Origin: Pseudomonas haemolytica
GTDB lineage: Bacteria; Pseudomonadota; Gammaproteobacteria; Pseudomonadales; Pseudomonadaceae
Length of the DNA stretch: 64,000 bases
Direction: 5' to 3'
Assembly: GCF_009659625.1 (NCBI RefSeq)
Contig: NZ_VOIW01000009.1
Span: forward strand, 1 to 64,000
The translations under genes and the position numbers were made by a program. Below, piece by piece: positions 62,031-64,000 of the stretch (position 1 is the first letter of the stretch; every line of letters begins with the position of its first letter). The notes under the pieces were generated by a model, which saw nothing but the letters and a program-made list of their open reading frames with translations, was not told the DNA's origin and searched no databases.

Positions 62031-64000
62031 TCAAGCGCGCAGGGGTTCTGCCTTCACTCGATCCCTGCCCGCCTGCTTGGCCACATACACCGCCGAATCG
62101 GCGCGCAGCAGCAACCCATCGATGCCTTCATCGATCCGCCAACTGGCCACGCCAAAACTGGCGGTGACGATACCGACCGGCTCCATCGACGTATCGCGCA
62201 GCGACTGCCATAACTGCGTCGCCAAGCTGTATGCCTGGGTGCCATCGGTGTTGGGGCACAGCACCGCGAACTCTTCCCCACCCAGCCGGCAAAACACATC
62301 GGTGCGGCGTAGGCGCTGGCCTATACGCCTGCACAATTCCTGCAACACAGCATCGCCCACAGCGTGGCCGTGCTGGTCGTTAATGCGTTTGAAGTGGTCT
62401 ACATCGAGCATGATCAGCGACAGCGCCCCAGAGATACGGTTAAGCCGGAGCATCTCGCCCTTGAGACGATCCTGGAAATAACGCCGGTTGTAGATACCCG
62501 TCAGGGAGTCGGTGATCGACAGCGCCCGCAGCTCCTCCTCGACCCGCTTGAGATCGGAGATATCCGATACATAACCGTGCCAAAGCGTACCGCCTCCCGG
62601 TAACTCCTCCGGCGTAGCTTCGCCGCGAATCCAGCGCAGTCCTCGCTGAGGCAACTGCACGCGGTACTCTTCGCGCCAATGGCTCAATTGCAGCGCCGAT
62701 AAACGAATCGAAGCACGCACGCGTTCGACGTCCAAGGGGTGAATGCGCTCCAACACCTTGCCCGCATCCTGCTGCAACACGCCAAGCTCAATTTCATAGA
62801 TATCGCGCATACCTTCGCTGGCGTAGATGAAACGCCAGTTGTCCGGCGGCTCGAGGGTGAACTGGAAGATCCCGCCAGGCACATGAATACTGAGTTTCTT
62901 CAACAGACGGTCCCGTGCGGCAAGAGCCTCATAGGCGCGCTTTTGCTGAGTGACATCCAGGTAAATCGCCAAGTGCCCGACCCACAGGCCATAGTCATCC
63001 AACAGCACGGTCGCCAGCATGTTGACCGTCAACTGGCTGCCGTCCTCGCGCACCAGCGTCCACTCACGGGCTTCATGTTGGCTATCAGGGCTTTCCACCA
63101 GCATCGCCTGGCTCGGCGGGATGCGCTTGCCTAACGCCAGACTTAAAGTCACCGCCCGCGCTTCGAGCTCCGCGGCCATGTGCAGGCTTTCCAGGGTCAG
63201 GTGGCCCAGCACCTCTTCGGCCTTGAACCCCAGCATCTGTTCGGCGCCGGCATTGAAGGTATTGACCACACCGCGCAAATCCGTGGCGATGATCGCCACT
63301 TGAGTTGCCGCATTCAACACACTGCGCAATTGCCCATGGGCCCCACGCAACTCCTGCTCACGCGAGCGCAACTGCACGGTGCGCTGCTCCACCAGTTTCA
63401 GGGCGCGCTGGCGCTGGCTGACCAACACGTAGAGCAGCGCACTGAGCAAGACACTGAGCAGCACGCCCATGGCCAGGATGGTGTGCATCGAGGAATGGTT
63501 GGCCTTGTCGAACACCTCGCTCGCACGCAGGCTCAGGGCATAGACATGATCACCCAGGGTGAGGCGGCGCGCAGCGGTCAAGTCGCTGTTGCCCACGGCG
63601 TTACTGGACGCATACAACACCCGTTGCCGGGTGTCAGAGGTGTCGACGATCTGCATCACCAGGTTGTCCCGGCTCGGCCGGGGCAAGCCATCGGCCACCA
63701 ACTGGCGCATGCTGATCACGGCCATGACAAAACCGTAGGGCTTGGTACCGGCGACTTTGCTCACAGGCGCCACCAGCAGCACGCCCGCCGCATAGGCAGG
63801 CTCCACACCCACCAGTTGCATGGGTTGTGAAACCGCCAGCTTACCGCTTTGTTGTGCACGTTCCAGGGCCGAGCGACGCAGGGGCTGGGCCAGCAGATCA
63901 AAGCCCAAGGGCGAGCCCAGCAAGCTTTGCGTCTGGCTGTAGAGCACCGGTACATATTCATCGCGCTCGGAGGCCGACGCCAACACACCTGCCGCATTCA
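62031..64000 (-). CDS. Membrane diguanylate cyclase with CHASE-like, PAS and GGDEF domains (5' end missing)
   Basis: The frame is open to the right edge, so the N-terminus is missing. From the N-terminal side: a periplasmic sensor domain, a membrane helix (ILAMGVLLSVLLSALLYVLV), a PAS (VLNAATQVAIIATDLRGVVN), a second PAS-type domain (GIFQFTLEPPDNWRFIYASE), and a C-terminal GGDEF domain. The active site is GGEEF and an inhibitory RxxD (RRTD) lies five residues before it, so the enzyme should make c-di-GMP with product feedback. It converges on dacB, with stops 7 bases apart. Confidence 0.9.
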   Translation of the reverse strand, partial: NAAGVLASASERDEYVPVLYSQTQSLLGSPLGFDLLAQPLRRSALERAQQSGKLAVSQPMQLVGVEPAYAAGVLLVAPVSKVAGTKPYGFVMAVISMRQLVADGLPRPSRDNLVMQIVDTSDTRQRVLYASSNAVGNSDLTAARRLTLGDHVYALSLRASEVFDKANHSSMHTILAMGVLLSVLLSALLYVLVSQRQRALKLVEQRTVQLRSREQELRGAHGQLRSVLNAATQVAIIATDLRGVVNTFNAGAEQMLGFKAEEVLGHLTLESLHMAAELEARAVTLSLALGKRIPPSQAMLVESPDSQHEAREWTLVREDGSQLTVNMLATVLLDDYGLWVGHLAIYLDVTQQKRAYEALAARDRLLKKLSIHVPGGIFQFTLEPPDNWRFIYASEGMRDIYEIELGVLQQDAGKVLERIHPLDVERVRASIRLSALQLSHWREEYRVQLPQRGLRWIRGEATPEELPGGGTLWHGYVSDISDLKRVEEELRALSITDSLTGIYNRRYFQDRLKGEMLRLNRISGALSLIMLDVDHFKRINDQHGHAVGDAVLQELCRRIGQRLRRTDVFCRLGGEEFAVLCPNTDGTQAYSLATQLWQSLRDTSMEPVGIVTASFGVASWRIDEGIDGLLLRADSAVYVAKQAGRDRVKAEPLRA

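Noticed and set aside
1..64000. CRISPR arrays, tRNA genes, prophage or integrase genes
   Set aside because: No regularly spaced repeats, no tRNA-like TTCGA arm with cloverleaf, and no phage structural or integrase sequence was seen.

Overview
The window is chromosomal DNA from a Pseudomonas of the fluorescens type. The evidence is high GC with a strong third-position bias, the characteristic REP hairpins (GTGGGAGGGGGCTTGCCCCCGATG-like) between genes, and a gene order that, from my knowledge of P. aeruginosa, matches the aer / tandem cco / ccoGHIS / hemN / anr / apt / recR / dnaX / ligA / zipA / smc / xdh block. No rRNA, tRNA, CRISPR array or prophage was seen.

Left end (1-3500): the 3' part of an rhs polymorphic-toxin gene, open at the left edge and broken by two in-frame stops. 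It is followed by an AT-rich, probably cognate immunity gene whose ATG overlaps the ancestral rhs stop. A decayed group II intron reverse-transcriptase fragment and a REP separate it from hrpA.

3500-14800: hrpA and aceK on the minus strand, two convergent EamA-type exporters, a CPBP membrane protease, an Aer-like aerotaxis transducer and a small hydrolase. The minus-strand exporter is preceded by a proline-rich mini-ORF and a terminator-like hairpin, which together look like an attenuation leader.

14879-31652 is the micro-oxic respiration block. Two complete cbb3 oxidase operons (ccoNOQP twice, in tandem) are followed by the assembly set ccoG, ccoH, ccoI and ccoS, a TauE/SafE-like membrane protein, hemN (anaerobic haem synthesis) and the oxygen-sensing regulator anr. 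Anr-box-like sites lie upstream of the first ccoN (perfect match, inside the neighbouring gene), the second ccoN (imperfect), ccoG (imperfect) and hemN (perfect, at class II spacing). A Phd/PIN toxin-antitoxin pair and an unrecognised gene sit between the second oxidase operon and ccoG.

31730-50555: apt, an acyl-CoA dehydrogenase, recR, an MDR oxidoreductase, ybaB, dnaX, an EamA exporter with a divergent LysR regulator, an unusual superfamily 1 helicase, the 4.5S SRP RNA (ffs), a zinc metallopeptidase-like protein, ligA, zipA and smc. Most are on the minus strand and concern replication, repair and division.

50558-59944 is purine catabolism: a GntR regulator directly upstream of smc, then xdhA-xdhB-xdhC-guaD (hypoxanthine/xanthine oxidation and guanine deamination), a second GntR regulator and a BenE-family transporter. 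Tandem TTGACCC...GTCAGA repeats precede xdhA. The right end holds a YggL-like protein, dacB (PBP4) and a PAS-GGDEF diguanylate cyclase cut by the window edge.
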